A DNA stretch of 8,228 bases from Nitrosomonas sp. (GTDB lineage: Bacteria > Pseudomonadota > Gammaproteobacteria > Burkholderiales > Nitrosomonadaceae). Below the pieces are notes generated by a model, which was not told where the DNA came from, made no database searches, and worked only from the letters and a program-made list of their open reading frames with translations. The DNA is taken from assembly GCA_029881855.1 (NCBI GenBank), contig JAOULU010000064.1, positions 1 through 8,228 of the forward strand, read 5' to 3'. The position numbers and the translations under genes are program-made. Numbering within the stretch: position 1 is the stretch's first letter; every line of letters begins with the position of its first letter. Shown here piece after piece: positions 1-5,843 of this stretch.

Positions 1-397
1 TAAATGGGTGGATCATATGAAAGATCATGGTTTTACCGTAAAAACCCATGATGTCGGAAACAAAGAAATAAGGCAAAAAAAGGGTATGTCCCAATCTTTA
101 GGTTCTTGTCATACGGCACTAGTCAATGGGTATGTTATGGAAGGTCATATACCTGCACCGGATATTATTCGTTTCCTTAGAGAGAAACCTGAAGCACTTG
201 GTTTAGCCGTACCTGATATGCCACATGGCTCTCCGGGTATGGAGGGTTCACGTTCGGATCCTTTCAGTGTTTTGTTGGTTAAAGAACCTGGTGATACTCG
301 TAGACAAGCTGAAATTTACAATCGTTATGATCCGCATACTAAGAAGGCAATGCAGCAAGAACCATCTGAAGGTGGTTCAGTAATGAGATTAAAATAA
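1..397 (+). CDS. DUF411 family metal-binding protein, 5' end cut by the window edge
   Basis: This is the C-terminal part of a DUF411 protein, a small periplasmic family found mostly with copper-resistance genes and thought to bind copper. The first whole codon is at base 2 and the frame is open to the edge, so the visible part begins K-W-V-D-H. In family members this stretch directly follows a Cys-rich CGCC-type motif, which therefore lies just outside the window along with the signal peptide. The family signatures SCHTALVNGYVMEGHIPA, a GLAVPDMP stretch and GSPGMEG are all present, and the conserved Cys-His pair of SCHT is intact. A GTG at base 8 could serve as a start but would delete conserved sequence, so I reject it. 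After the DUF411 core there is a polar tail of about 35 residues. A lipoprotein cytochrome c gene follows after 15 bases, which supports a copper-handling role. Family assignment is firm; copper as the ligand is inferred from the family. Confidence 0.88.
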   Translation, partial: KWVDHMKDHGFTVKTHDVGNKEIRQKKGMSQSLGSCHTALVNGYVMEGHIPAPDIIRFLREKPEALGLAVPDMPHGSPGMEGSRSDPFSVLLVKEPGDTRRQAEIYNRYDPHTKKAMQQEPSEGGSVMRLK

Positions 398-412
398 GTT
401 GATTGTTGGTTT

Positions 413-859
413 ATGATGCTGCGTAAATTTTTGTTGATTGGTTGTGCTGTGCTAGTTTCTGGATGCGGTGATTCTCAGCACCAGATCGACAGTGAAACAG
501 GTATGGTGGTGCGAAATTTTGATGAGAGTCAAATAAAACGCGGTGAGACTGTTTATGTGGCAAATTGTGCGGTTTGCCACGGGCATAATGGTGAGGCTAC
601 TTCTGATTGGCGTAAAACAGGCGCAGATGGAAAATATCCGCCACCACCACTCAACGGAACCGCGCATACATGGCATCATTCTACAGAAGTTCTGAAAAGG
701 ACCATACTAAAAGGCGGTCCACCTGAGTTTGGTTCTATGCCTGCTTGGGAAGGAAAGCTCACTGAACAGCAAGTTGATGATGTCATTGTGTGGATTAAAT
801 CGTTATGGCCAGATGAAATTTATGATGTTTGGTATAAAAATTTTGAAGGTAAAGAATGA
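413..859 (+). CDS. Lipoprotein monoheme c-type cytochrome, copper-cluster type
   Basis: This 148-residue class I cytochrome c is probably anchored to a membrane on the periplasmic side. Residues 1-18 form a lipoprotein signal ending in a lipobox (VSGC, Cys18). The heme-attachment motif CAVCH is at residues 52-56, and Met109 in GSMPAW is the likely sixth heme ligand. A PPPPLNGTAHTWHH stretch (76-89) and the ending WPDEIYDVWY are, as I recall, typical of small cytochromes beside copper-resistance genes. The DUF411 gene 15 bases upstream fits this. The role is probably electron transfer linked to periplasmic copper oxidation or tolerance, but the partner is unknown. Two in-frame ATGs (413 and 416) are equally possible, and no strong Shine-Dalgarno sequence precedes them, so translation may be coupled to the upstream gene. 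Heme binding and lipoprotein status are read from motifs; the copper link is inferred from context. Confidence 0.88.
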   Translation: MMLRKFLLIGCAVLVSGCGDSQHQIDSETGMVVRNFDESQIKRGETVYVANCAVCHGHNGEATSDWRKTGADGKYPPPPLNGTAHTWHHSTEVLKRTILKGGPPEFGSMPAWEGKLTEQQVDDVIVWIKSLWPDEIYDVWYKNFEGKE

Positions 860-888
860 TGTTGGGTCATTACATAAGAAGATAGCGC

Positions 889-1677
889 ATGATTATTGTA
901 ATCTCACCTGCCAAAACACTTGATTTTGAGACACCACCTATTACTGAGAAATACACGTTGCCGAGTTTCCTTGATGACTCGGCAGAACTTATTGATCAAT
1001 TACGTGCGTTAGCGCCTGATCAAATTGGCAAGCTGATGTCAATTAGCCCTAAGCTGGCAACTTTAAATTCAAATCGTTATTATGACTGGGCACTGCCTTT
1101 TAATGCTGAAAATGCAAAGCAGGCTGTGCTTGCTTTTAAGGGTGATGTGTATACTGGTTTAGATGCGGAATCATTAAATGCTTCTGAATTAACCTTTGCG
1201 CAGAATCATTTGCGTATGCTCTCCGGTTTATATGGCGTGCTACGACCACTGGATCTTATGCAGGCTTATCGATTGGAGATGGGCACACCGTTTAAAAATC
1301 ATCGTGGTAATAATTTGTATGAGTTCTGGGGGAATTCAATTACTGAATCTATTAATCAAGATTTGGCAGAGCAAAAAACAAACACACTGATCAATTTGGC
1401 CTCTAATGAGTATTTTAAGTCTGTTAAGACGAAACAATTAAATGCCGAGGTGATAACGCCAGTCTTTAAAGACCAGAAGAAGGGTGTCTACAAAATAATT
1501 AGTTTTTTTGCCAAAAAAGCTCGAGGCTTGATGAGTCGTTATATTATTCAGAACAAACTGACTAATCCGCAAGACATTAAAGGCTTTGATCTTGCCGGCT
1601 ATCGTTTTGATGAAAATACCAGTATTGATAATGAATGGGTTTTTATTCGTGATGAACTCAAAGGTGCCGTTAAATGA
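889..1677 (+). CDS. yaaA: Peroxide stress protein YaaA (DUF328/UPF0246)
   Basis: This 262-residue cytoplasmic protein matches the length of E. coli YaaA (about 258) and aligns along its whole length from memory. It opens [13 protein letters not shown], and also has [11 protein letters not shown] (81-91), [19 protein letters not shown] (107-125), YRLEMG (127-132), [12 protein letters not shown] (168-179) and [19 protein letters not shown] (202-220). In E. coli, YaaA is induced through OxyR and limits free intracellular iron during hydrogen peroxide stress, which reduces Fenton damage; the fold has been linked to DNA binding. The ATG at 889 is chosen because the conserved N-terminus begins there; an AAGAAGA stretch at 876-882 is a weak ribosome site. 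The gene sits 29 bases after the cytochrome gene, and its stop overlaps the start of the next gene. Joint expression with the copper-linked genes would make sense, since copper and peroxide stress overlap, but that is inference. Confidence 0.96.
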   Translation: MIIVISPAKTLDFETPPITEKYTLPSFLDDSAELIDQLRALAPDQIGKLMSISPKLATLNSNRYYDWALPFNAENAKQAVLAFKGDVYTGLDAESLNASELTFAQNHLRMLSGLYGVLRPLDLMQAYRLEMGTPFKNHRGNNLYEFWGNSITESINQDLAEQKTNTLINLASNEYFKSVKTKQLNAEVITPVFKDQKKGVYKIISFFAKKARGLMSRYIIQNKLTNPQDIKGFDLAGYRFDENTSIDNEWVFIRDELKGAVK

Positions 1678-2054
1678 GTGCAAAAAATGTAATTGATTGG
1701 GCTAAAAATTATGTTGATTTGTCTAATAAGCACCAGCTAAAGTTAATTGAGCCTATGTTTATGAAAGAGGCTACTTACTACTCTACTTTTTTCGGCGAAT
1801 ATAGAGGGTGTACTGCAATCCATGAAATGATGGTTACTTTCTTTGCGCGTTTTCCAGATGTGCATTGGGAAGTGCCAGAATACCGAGCAATTGAAGACCA
1901 AGGTGTGGAATTTGAGTTCGTAATGACAGCTACAGATGCGGCCTCAGGTGAGCGTATAAAAAGACATGGCCTGGAGCGCGTTTACTACACATCAGATGGC
2001 CTGATTAGGCATATTTCTGTGGAGAGTAAAAGCCAACAAGATTCGAACGAATAA
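1674..2054 (+). CDS. NTF2/SnoaL-like domain protein
   Basis: This 126-residue protein looks like a single NTF2-like (SnoaL-like) cone-shaped domain. An N-terminal helical part (about 1-30) leads to a [19 protein letters not shown] segment (35-53). Strand-rich stretches follow: [27 protein letters not shown] in two parts (61-87), and then a [27 protein letters not shown] region (92-118). The strand-loop-strand ending [14 protein letters not shown] is typical of the superfamily, whose members range from isomerases and hydrolases to non-enzymatic ligand binders, so no reaction can be assigned. There is no signal peptide, so it is probably cytoplasmic. Its ATG overlaps the yaaA stop (ATGA at 1674-1677), which implies translational coupling and possibly a shared role. 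Its TAA ends at 2054, directly against the stop of trmJ on the other strand. Domain class is moderately sure; function is unknown. Confidence 0.8.
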   Translation: MSAKNVIDWAKNYVDLSNKHQLKLIEPMFMKEATYYSTFFGEYRGCTAIHEMMVTFFARFPDVHWEVPEYRAIEDQGVEFEFVMTATDAASGERIKRHGLERVYYTSDGLIRHISVESKSQQDSNE

Positions 2055-2795
2055 CTATTTACGTTCTGTTTGCCAGCGTTTTTCCACTGCGGTTAAAATA
2101 CCGCGTAAAATATTTACTTCTTCTCTCTCAAGACGGGAACGTGAAAATAAACGGCGCATACGCTGCATAAGTCGTTTAGGTTCCCCTGGGTCAAGAAATT
2201 CCGTGCTCACCATGACCCGTTCCAGATGTTCGTAAAAGAGTTCAATATCCTTGAATTTTGCCGGTGTCCTGGATGGTTGTTCCTGTTGCTCAATTTCGGG
2301 CAATGCCATATGTAACTCATACGCCATGACTTGTACCGCGCTCGCAAGATTTAATGATGAGTAATCTGGGTTGGTTGGAATGTTGATCGTAATTTGACAT
2401 TTGCTTACCTCAGTGGTTGTTAGTCCAGAGGTTTCTGCACCAAAAATTAATGCGACAGGGTGTTTTTTGGCAAAACTGAGTAATTCCAATGCTCCTTGAC
2501 GTGCATCATATACTTCGTGTGCAAGCCCACGTGAGCGTGCTGTAACCGCGGCAGCCATGACTGTGTTGTCCAAGGCCATATCAATATCTGTGCAGACTTG
2601 TGCTTGATCCAAAATGTCTCGCGCGCCAACGGCACGGATGTCCGCCGCTTTATCTGGAAATAATTTTGGGTTTACCAGGTGTAGCGACGAGAGTCCCATG
2701 GTTTTCATGGCTCGAGCAGTCGCTCCGATATTGCCGGGATGACTTGTATGGCTAAGGACGACACGTACATTATCGAGTAGGGTGAGATATTTCAT
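2055..2795 (-). CDS. trmJ: tRNA (cytidine/uridine-32-2'-O)-methyltransferase TrmJ
   Basis: This 246-residue SPOUT-class methyltransferase (SpoU/TrmH family) uses S-adenosylmethionine to methylate the 2'-OH of nucleotide 32 in the anticodon loop of tRNAs; the family works as a dimer in the cytoplasm. Family motifs are clear: NIGATARAMKTMGL at 22-35 with the conserved Arg28, TARSRGL at 85-91, FGAETSGL at 118-125, and the SAM-binding knot motif PTNPDYSSLNLA at 140-151. E. coli TrmJ has an Arg where this protein has Ala120; other proteobacterial members vary there, so I do not read it as loss of function. The C-terminal region (about 180-240) has the usual helical extension with FLDPGEPKRLMQRMRRLFSR. 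The ATG at 2795 fits the family N-terminus. No strong Shine-Dalgarno sequence is visible. The gene follows the DUF3293 gene by 40 bases on the same strand and meets the NTF2-like gene tail to tail. Confidence 0.95.
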   Translation of the reverse strand: MKYLTLLDNVRVVLSHTSHPGNIGATARAMKTMGLSSLHLVNPKLFPDKAADIRAVGARDILDQAQVCTDIDMALDNTVMAAAVTARSRGLAHEVYDARQGALELLSFAKKHPVALIFGAETSGLTTTEVSKCQITINIPTNPDYSSLNLASAVQVMAYELHMALPEIEQQEQPSRTPAKFKDIELFYEHLERVMVSTEFLDPGEPKRLMQRMRRLFSRSRLEREEVNILRGILTAVEKRWQTERK

Positions 2796-2826
2796 TGCGG
2801 ATTCAAGGTTTGTCTTGTCAGGTTAG

Positions 2827-2853
2827 CTAATACTTCTAGCGAAGTAAGATTAG
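2827..2853. repeat. Imperfect hairpin over the DUF3293 stop codon
   Basis: TACTTC (2831-2836) and GAAGTA (2841-2846) form a perfect 6-base stem around the loop TAGC. CTAA (2827-2830) and TTAG (2850-2853) extend it past a three-base bulge. It sits at the end of the DUF3293 gene, 40 bases before trmJ, both on the minus strand. No T-run follows on the minus strand, so it is not a convincing terminator. It may attenuate, stabilise a processed end, or be chance. Confidence 0.35.
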
Positions 2854-3264
2854 TTGGGGTATAGCACGATTGTCTGTCCATACAATAGCATTTTGGTTAA
2901 ATTGTTGGCCAATAGATTTAGCTATAGTAAGGCTTAATCCCGATATAAAAAAGCTTTCCTCGTTTGACCAGTTGCCGGATGGATCAATATTTACACTTTG
3001 AATGATTGTGTCAGAATAGTTTTCTAGCACTTCCAAAAGTTTTGTGTTGGCAATTAGGTTTCTTTCATGACTTTGCATCTGACTCAATGGATTATATCCG
3101 GTGATAATTGCAGCACAGTCTTTTTGATGTACAGATAGTTGCTGCAATAGGGCTTTGGAATATTGATTGATATAGAGGGTGAATATTTCAGCGCCAGCAC
3201 CAATTTGATAATGAGTGGCGAGATAATTATTGATGAGGTTTGTCGGTAGTTCAGAATTCCGCAA
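2836..3264 (-). CDS. DUF3293 domain-containing protein
   Basis: This protein of about 142 residues matches the DUF3293 family, which has no established function. Recognisable pieces are NNYLATHYQ near the start (12-20), AAIITGYNPLSQ (51-62), HERN (66-69), DPSGNW (94-99), EESFFISGLSLTIAKSIGQ (102-120) and the ending QNAIVWTDNRAIPQLILL (124-141). There is no signal peptide or membrane segment, so it is probably cytoplasmic. The start is uncertain. No ATG or GTG lies in frame between the upstream stop and the conserved region, and the best start is a TTG at 3264-3262 with no good ribosome site. The frame is open upstream to 3294, so a non-standard start there is possible. It lies 37 bases after the cytochrome gene and 40 before trmJ, all on the minus strand, and may share their transcript. 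Family is fairly sure; role unknown. Confidence 0.85.
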   Translation of the reverse strand: MRNSELPTNLINNYLATHYQIGAGAEIFTLYINQYSKALLQQLSVHQKDCAAIITGYNPLSQMQSHERNLIANTKLLEVLENYSDTIIQSVNIDPSGNWSNEESFFISGLSLTIAKSIGQQFNQNAIVWTDNRAIPQLILLR

Positions 3265-3301
3265 ATGAGTTGCACTTAAAAAATTGTTTGGGTGTCAGTG
3301 A

Positions 3302-3868
3302 TTAATCGTGATGGTGATTACCGTTGTGATCGTGATTATGATTATGTATTTTATTACGAACACTAGTAAATTCAGCATATTCGTTGCTTGTCATGCCGGC
3401 AAGTTTCTGAACAAAAGCGACCATGGCCCAAACCGTTTCATCATCGTGAGTGAGGCCCCAGGCAGGCATGGCTGTCATTTTTAAGCCGTTCTTAATAACC
3501 CAGAAGTATTCTTTTGCTTGTTCTAATCTATTTTCTTTGTTAGTAATGGGCGTGCGTCGATGGAATACAGGGGCTTGTGGGTAGAGACCGGCCGCTAATT
3601 CAGTTGGCTCTTGGCCGGGTGTTAAATGACAATTTGTACACATTGCTTCATAGTGTTCGGCGCCCGTCAAAAGCATGCTTGAGTCATTAAGCGTGGGTAC
3701 TTGTAAGTCTTTTGCGCGGGTTGCTATTGAGCTGACACGTACCCATGTAATTATTTTTTCCGTGATAGCCCAGTGTTTCTCAGTGGCAGCAATATTGTAT
3801 ACACCAGAATTAATTGCAATCACGACTAGAATTACCATAGCCAGTAATAGGCTAATCGATATTTTCAT
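3302..3868 (-). CDS. Membrane-anchored monoheme cytochrome c with His-rich C-terminal tail
   Basis: This 188-residue class I cytochrome c is held at the inner membrane facing the periplasm. Residues 4-19 are strongly hydrophobic and followed by no clear cleavage site, so they probably act as a signal anchor. The heme motif CTNCH is at 77-81 within GAEHYEAMCTNCHLTPG, and Met134 in MTAMPAWG is the likely axial ligand. After the heme domain (ending near 158), the tail carries seven histidines between residues 175 and 187, alternating with Asn, Asp and Gly, and it ends in HHHD. Such a tail could bind copper, nickel, zinc or cobalt. Cytochromes of this general form occur in proteobacterial metal-resistance and respiratory loci, but no specific partner is known. 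The ATG has a weak GGA six bases upstream. It lies 91 bases downstream of cysB on the same strand, so co-transcription or its own promoter are both possible. Confidence 0.9.
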   Translation of the reverse strand: MKISISLLLAMVILVVIAINSGVYNIAATEKHWAITEKIITWVRVSSIATRAKDLQVPTLNDSSMLLTGAEHYEAMCTNCHLTPGQEPTELAAGLYPQAPVFHRRTPITNKENRLEQAKEYFWVIKNGLKMTAMPAWGLTHDDETVWAMVAFVQKLAGMTSNEYAEFTSVRNKIHNHNHDHNGNHHHD

Positions 3869-3959
3869 TTTTTATCCATAATAAATGGTTTAATGATTTT
3901 CTCATGATATCGCTTTTATTGATTCTGAGGGTAATCTAACTGCAATTTTTTGAGATAGG

Positions 3960-4889
3960 TCATGGTTTACGGTTTTTCAGTTTTGCTCGGATACTAGAAT
4001 GATCAAGGTGTGGTGCGAATATCTCAATGAAATCAAAGATATACCCTCTAAGGTAATTGTTTTTACTAATGCCAATACGTGTTGTGCTTGCATCAAATAA
4101 GTGGCTAGCGTCTATTGATTTAAGGTGTTTATCGCGTTTGGAATCAAAGGCCATTTTTGCCAAAATACCAATACCTAATTCAAGCTCAACGTAAGTTTTG
4201 ATGACATCTGAATCAATAGCTGTTAAGACGACGTTAGGTATTAGTCCAACACGCTCAAATGCTTGATTGATTTTTGAACGTCCAGTAAATGCAAAATCAT
4301 AAGTAATAATGGGGTATTGGCTTATTGCTTCCAGTGTGAGTTTTTCTAGTGCTAATAATGGATGATTGGGCGGAACAACCACGCAGCGATTCCATTCATA
4401 GCAAGGAAGCATAATAAGTTCTTGAAACTGTTCGATAGCTTCGGTTGCTATTGCAATGTCTGCTTCACCAGATGTTACTAGAGTGGAAATCTGCGTTGGG
4501 CTACCTTGACGCAAAATCAATTTGACCTTTGGGTATCGCAATGTGAATTGTTTGATAACGGGTGGCAGAACATACCTGGCTTGAGTGTGTGTAGTGGCTA
4601 TGGTGAGTGTGCCGCCAGCTTCATTGGTAAATTCTTGTGCGACATTTTTTAGATTATCAGTTTCACGTAGTATTCTGTTGGCGATTTCGATAATTATTCT
4701 ACCTGGGGGTGTTACTTGAATAATGCGTTTCCCGTTTCTTACTAGAATGCTTACCCCAAGCTCTTCTTCAAGCAATTGTATTTGCTTGCTTATTGCGGGT
4801 TGAGATGTGTGTAGATTTTTGGCCGCCTTGGATAAATTCAGGCTCTGGTTGGCAGTTTCACATAAATAACGAAGTTGCTGTAGTTTCAT
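3960..4889 (-). CDS. cysB: LysR-family transcriptional regulator CysB
   Basis: CysB is a tetrameric DNA-binding activator of sulfate/thiosulfate uptake and cysteine synthesis. It responds to O- or N-acetylserine and is opposed by sulfide or thiosulfate. This 309-residue copy is slightly shorter than E. coli CysB (324), at the C-terminus. The winged helix-turn-helix occupies about residues 1-60, with MKLQQLRYLCE at the start and TSQPAISKQ (28-36) as the recognition region. The effector domain follows, and residues lining the ligand pocket in characterised CysB are kept at the same numbers: Thr100, Thr102 and Gln103 in ATTHTQARY, Thr149, Trp166 in CYEWNR and Thr202 in FTGRS. The DVIKTYVELELGIGIL segment is also typical. 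The ATG at 4889 has an AAGGA ribosome site at 4900-4896. It is divergent from the permease-cysI operon, which it most likely controls, and autorepression is usual in the family. Confidence 0.93.
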   Translation of the reverse strand: MKLQQLRYLCETANQSLNLSKAAKNLHTSQPAISKQIQLLEEELGVSILVRNGKRIIQVTPPGRIIIEIANRILRETDNLKNVAQEFTNEAGGTLTIATTHTQARYVLPPVIKQFTLRYPKVKLILRQGSPTQISTLVTSGEADIAIATEAIEQFQELIMLPCYEWNRCVVVPPNHPLLALEKLTLEAISQYPIITYDFAFTGRSKINQAFERVGLIPNVVLTAIDSDVIKTYVELELGIGILAKMAFDSKRDKHLKSIDASHLFDASTTRIGISKNNYLRGYIFDFIEIFAPHLDHSSIRAKLKNRKP

Positions 4890-4895
4890 AATACA

Positions 4896-4900
4896 TCCTT
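4896..4900 (-). promoter_or_regulatory. Ribosome binding site of cysB
   Basis: AAGGA on the minus strand, six bases before the ATG at 4889. It supports that start for cysB. Confidence 0.65.
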
Positions 4901-4907
4901 AATAACT

Positions 4908-4920
4908 TTATATTATATAA
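4908..4920. promoter_or_regulatory. AT palindrome over the putative cysB -10 box
   Basis: TTATATTATATAA is a perfect 6-base inverted repeat around one central base. On the minus strand it contains TATAAT (4917-4912), a consensus -10 box that would start the cysB transcript roughly 10-20 bases before the gene. No convincing -35 box is seen 16-18 bases further upstream, so an activator or a different start is possible. The palindrome could be an autorepression site for CysB, or it may simply reflect AT richness. Confidence 0.35.
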
Positions 4921-4937
4921 ATCTAACACAATATTAT

Positions 4938-4953
4938 TTTGAATTATATCAAA
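4938..4953. promoter_or_regulatory. Candidate LysR (CysB) operator dyad
   Basis: TTTGAATTATATCAAA consists of 5-base inverted arms (TTTGA / TCAAA) around six bases. It contains the T-N11-A arrangement (T4940 to A4952) characteristic of LysR-type binding sites, and it lies mid-way in the 113-base gap between cysB and the divergent permease gene. A weak promoter toward the permease can be drawn with TTGAAT (4939-4944) as -35 and TAACAT (4961-4966) as -10, spacer 16, which would put the dyad over the -35 region. The surrounding AT richness means such dyads can arise by chance. Confidence 0.4.
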
Positions 4954-4991
4954 TTATTGTTAACATGCCGCCTTCTAAAAATAAGGTTAAA

Positions 4992-4996
4992 TAGGA
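4992..4996 (+). promoter_or_regulatory. Ribosome binding site of the TauE/SafE permease gene
   Basis: TAGGA six bases before the ATG at 5003 supports that start codon. Confidence 0.65.
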
Positions 4997-5002
4997 AAAC
5001 AA

Positions 5003-5782
5003 ATGGAATGGGGATATACCCTTTCTGGTCTGGTGATTGGGTTTATCGTTGGGGTTACTGGTGTTGGAGGCGGCTCTTTGATGACCCCATTATTAATTAT
5101 GGTGTTTAATGTTCCGCCTGCAACAGCAGTTGGGACTGATTTGCTTTATGCGGCATTAACAAAAGCCGGTGGTGCGTGGGTGCATGGTCGTCGCGGCACT
5201 GTGCATTGGCAATTAGTTGGGCGACTGGCAATGGGTAGTGTACCAGCTGCATTGCTTACCATTTTAGGCTTGAATGTACTGGGCGTTGAAAGTGAACTGT
5301 TTTCAGGACTGGTTATAAATGCTTTAGGGGTGGCTTTAATACTGACAGCCATGGCATTATTGTTTCGCCAGCAATTAACGCGGATGGGACGTTCGCATTT
5401 CGGATTTTTGGTAGAATGGCGAGATCGTCATATATTATCTGCCACGATAGCGACGGGTGTGGTGTTAGGTGTATTGGTAACAGTGACTTCGGTGGGTGCC
5501 GGAGCCTTAGGCATGGTTGTGTTGTTTATGTTGTATCCTCGTCTTCCTGCGGTCACTTTAGTAGGTAGTGATATTGCCCATGCTGTGCCACTTACCTTGA
5601 TAGCAGGTTTGGGTCATGCTTATATTGGCACAGTAGATTATGTCCTGTTGGGCAGCTTATTATTGGGCTCTTTGCCAGGCATATATATCGGTAGTCATAT
5701 TGGTGGGCATATACCAGATCGAATTTTACGACCAATTTTAGCAACCATTCTCATTGTAATTGGTATTAAATTAATGTTCTGA
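5003..5782 (+). CDS. TauE/SafE family permease, probable sulfite or sulfur-anion exporter
   Basis: This 259-residue integral inner-membrane protein belongs to the TauE/SafE (DUF81) family, whose members export sulfite, sulfoacetate or related organic anions. Long hydrophobic segments fill most of the sequence, about seven to eight in number. The internal duplication of the family is visible: GVTGVGGGSLMTPLL (17-31) with TAVGTDLLYA (41-50) in the first half, and VTSVGAGALGMVVLF (161-175) with TLVGSDIAHA (185-194) in the second. A more polar loop (about 122-145) joins the halves. The gene is first in the operon divergent from cysB and lies upstream of the siroheme sulfite reductase gene. This suggests it handles sulfite or another anion produced in sulfur assimilation, perhaps venting excess toxic sulfite. 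Family members also move unrelated anions, and an import role cannot be excluded. The substrate is inferred from context only. Confidence 0.9.
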   Translation: MEWGYTLSGLVIGFIVGVTGVGGGSLMTPLLIMVFNVPPATAVGTDLLYAALTKAGGAWVHGRRGTVHWQLVGRLAMGSVPAALLTILGLNVLGVESELFSGLVINALGVALILTAMALLFRQQLTRMGRSHFGFLVEWRDRHILSATIATGVVLGVLVTVTSVGAGALGMVVLFMLYPRLPAVTLVGSDIAHAVPLTLIAGLGHAYIGTVDYVLLGSLLLGSLPGIYIGSHIGGHIPDRILRPILATILIVIGIKLMF

Positions 5783-5797
5783 AACAGAATGTATAAT
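5777..5797 (+). promoter_or_regulatory. Inverted repeat plus TATAAT box after the permease gene
   Basis: TTCTG-AAA-CAGAA (5777-5789) is a perfect 5-base inverted repeat spanning the permease stop codon (5780-5782). A consensus TATAAT follows at 5792-5797. Together they could mark an internal promoter for the downstream small gene and cysI, or a weak RNA hairpin. No good -35 box is seen 16-18 bases upstream, and no run of T follows the hairpin, so an intrinsic terminator is unlikely. Confidence 0.25.
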
Positions 5798-5830
5798 GAG
5801 AATTGAAAAGATAGAGAAAGCTTGTGAAAC

Positions 5831-5836
5831 AAAGGA
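5831..5836 (+). promoter_or_regulatory. Strong ribosome binding site of the 76-residue gene
   Basis: AAAGGA lies seven bases before the ATG at 5844. It is among the best Shine-Dalgarno matches in the window and the main sequence evidence that this small gene is translated. Confidence 0.65.
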
Positions 5837-5843
5837 TTGATTA

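Noticed and set aside
8..397. GTG at base 8 as the true start of the DUF411 gene
   Set aside because: The frame is open to the left edge and the K-W before it belongs to the conserved family core, so the gene simply begins outside the window.
452..679. Minus-strand open frame inside the cytochrome gene
   Set aside because: It lies opposite a clear heme protein and shows no family resemblance.
1438..1683. Minus-strand open frame over the end of yaaA
   Set aside because: It is a shadow of a strongly conserved gene.
3084..3275. Minus-strand frame starting with GTG at 3275
   Set aside because: It overlaps the DUF3293 gene in another frame; only the DUF3293 frame has family motifs.
3302..3345. 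Repetitive CAT/CAC-like DNA as a tandem repeat or array
   Set aside because: It encodes the His-rich cytochrome tail; the periodicity is irregular and explained by coding.
3675..3881. Plus-strand frame opposite the His-tailed cytochrome
   Set aside because: Its hydrophobic start is just the reverse complement of the cytochrome signal anchor region; no family match.
3941..3953. T-run at 3945-3950 as an intrinsic terminator
   Set aside because: No stable stem precedes it on the plus strand, and on the minus strand it becomes an A-run just after the cysB stop.
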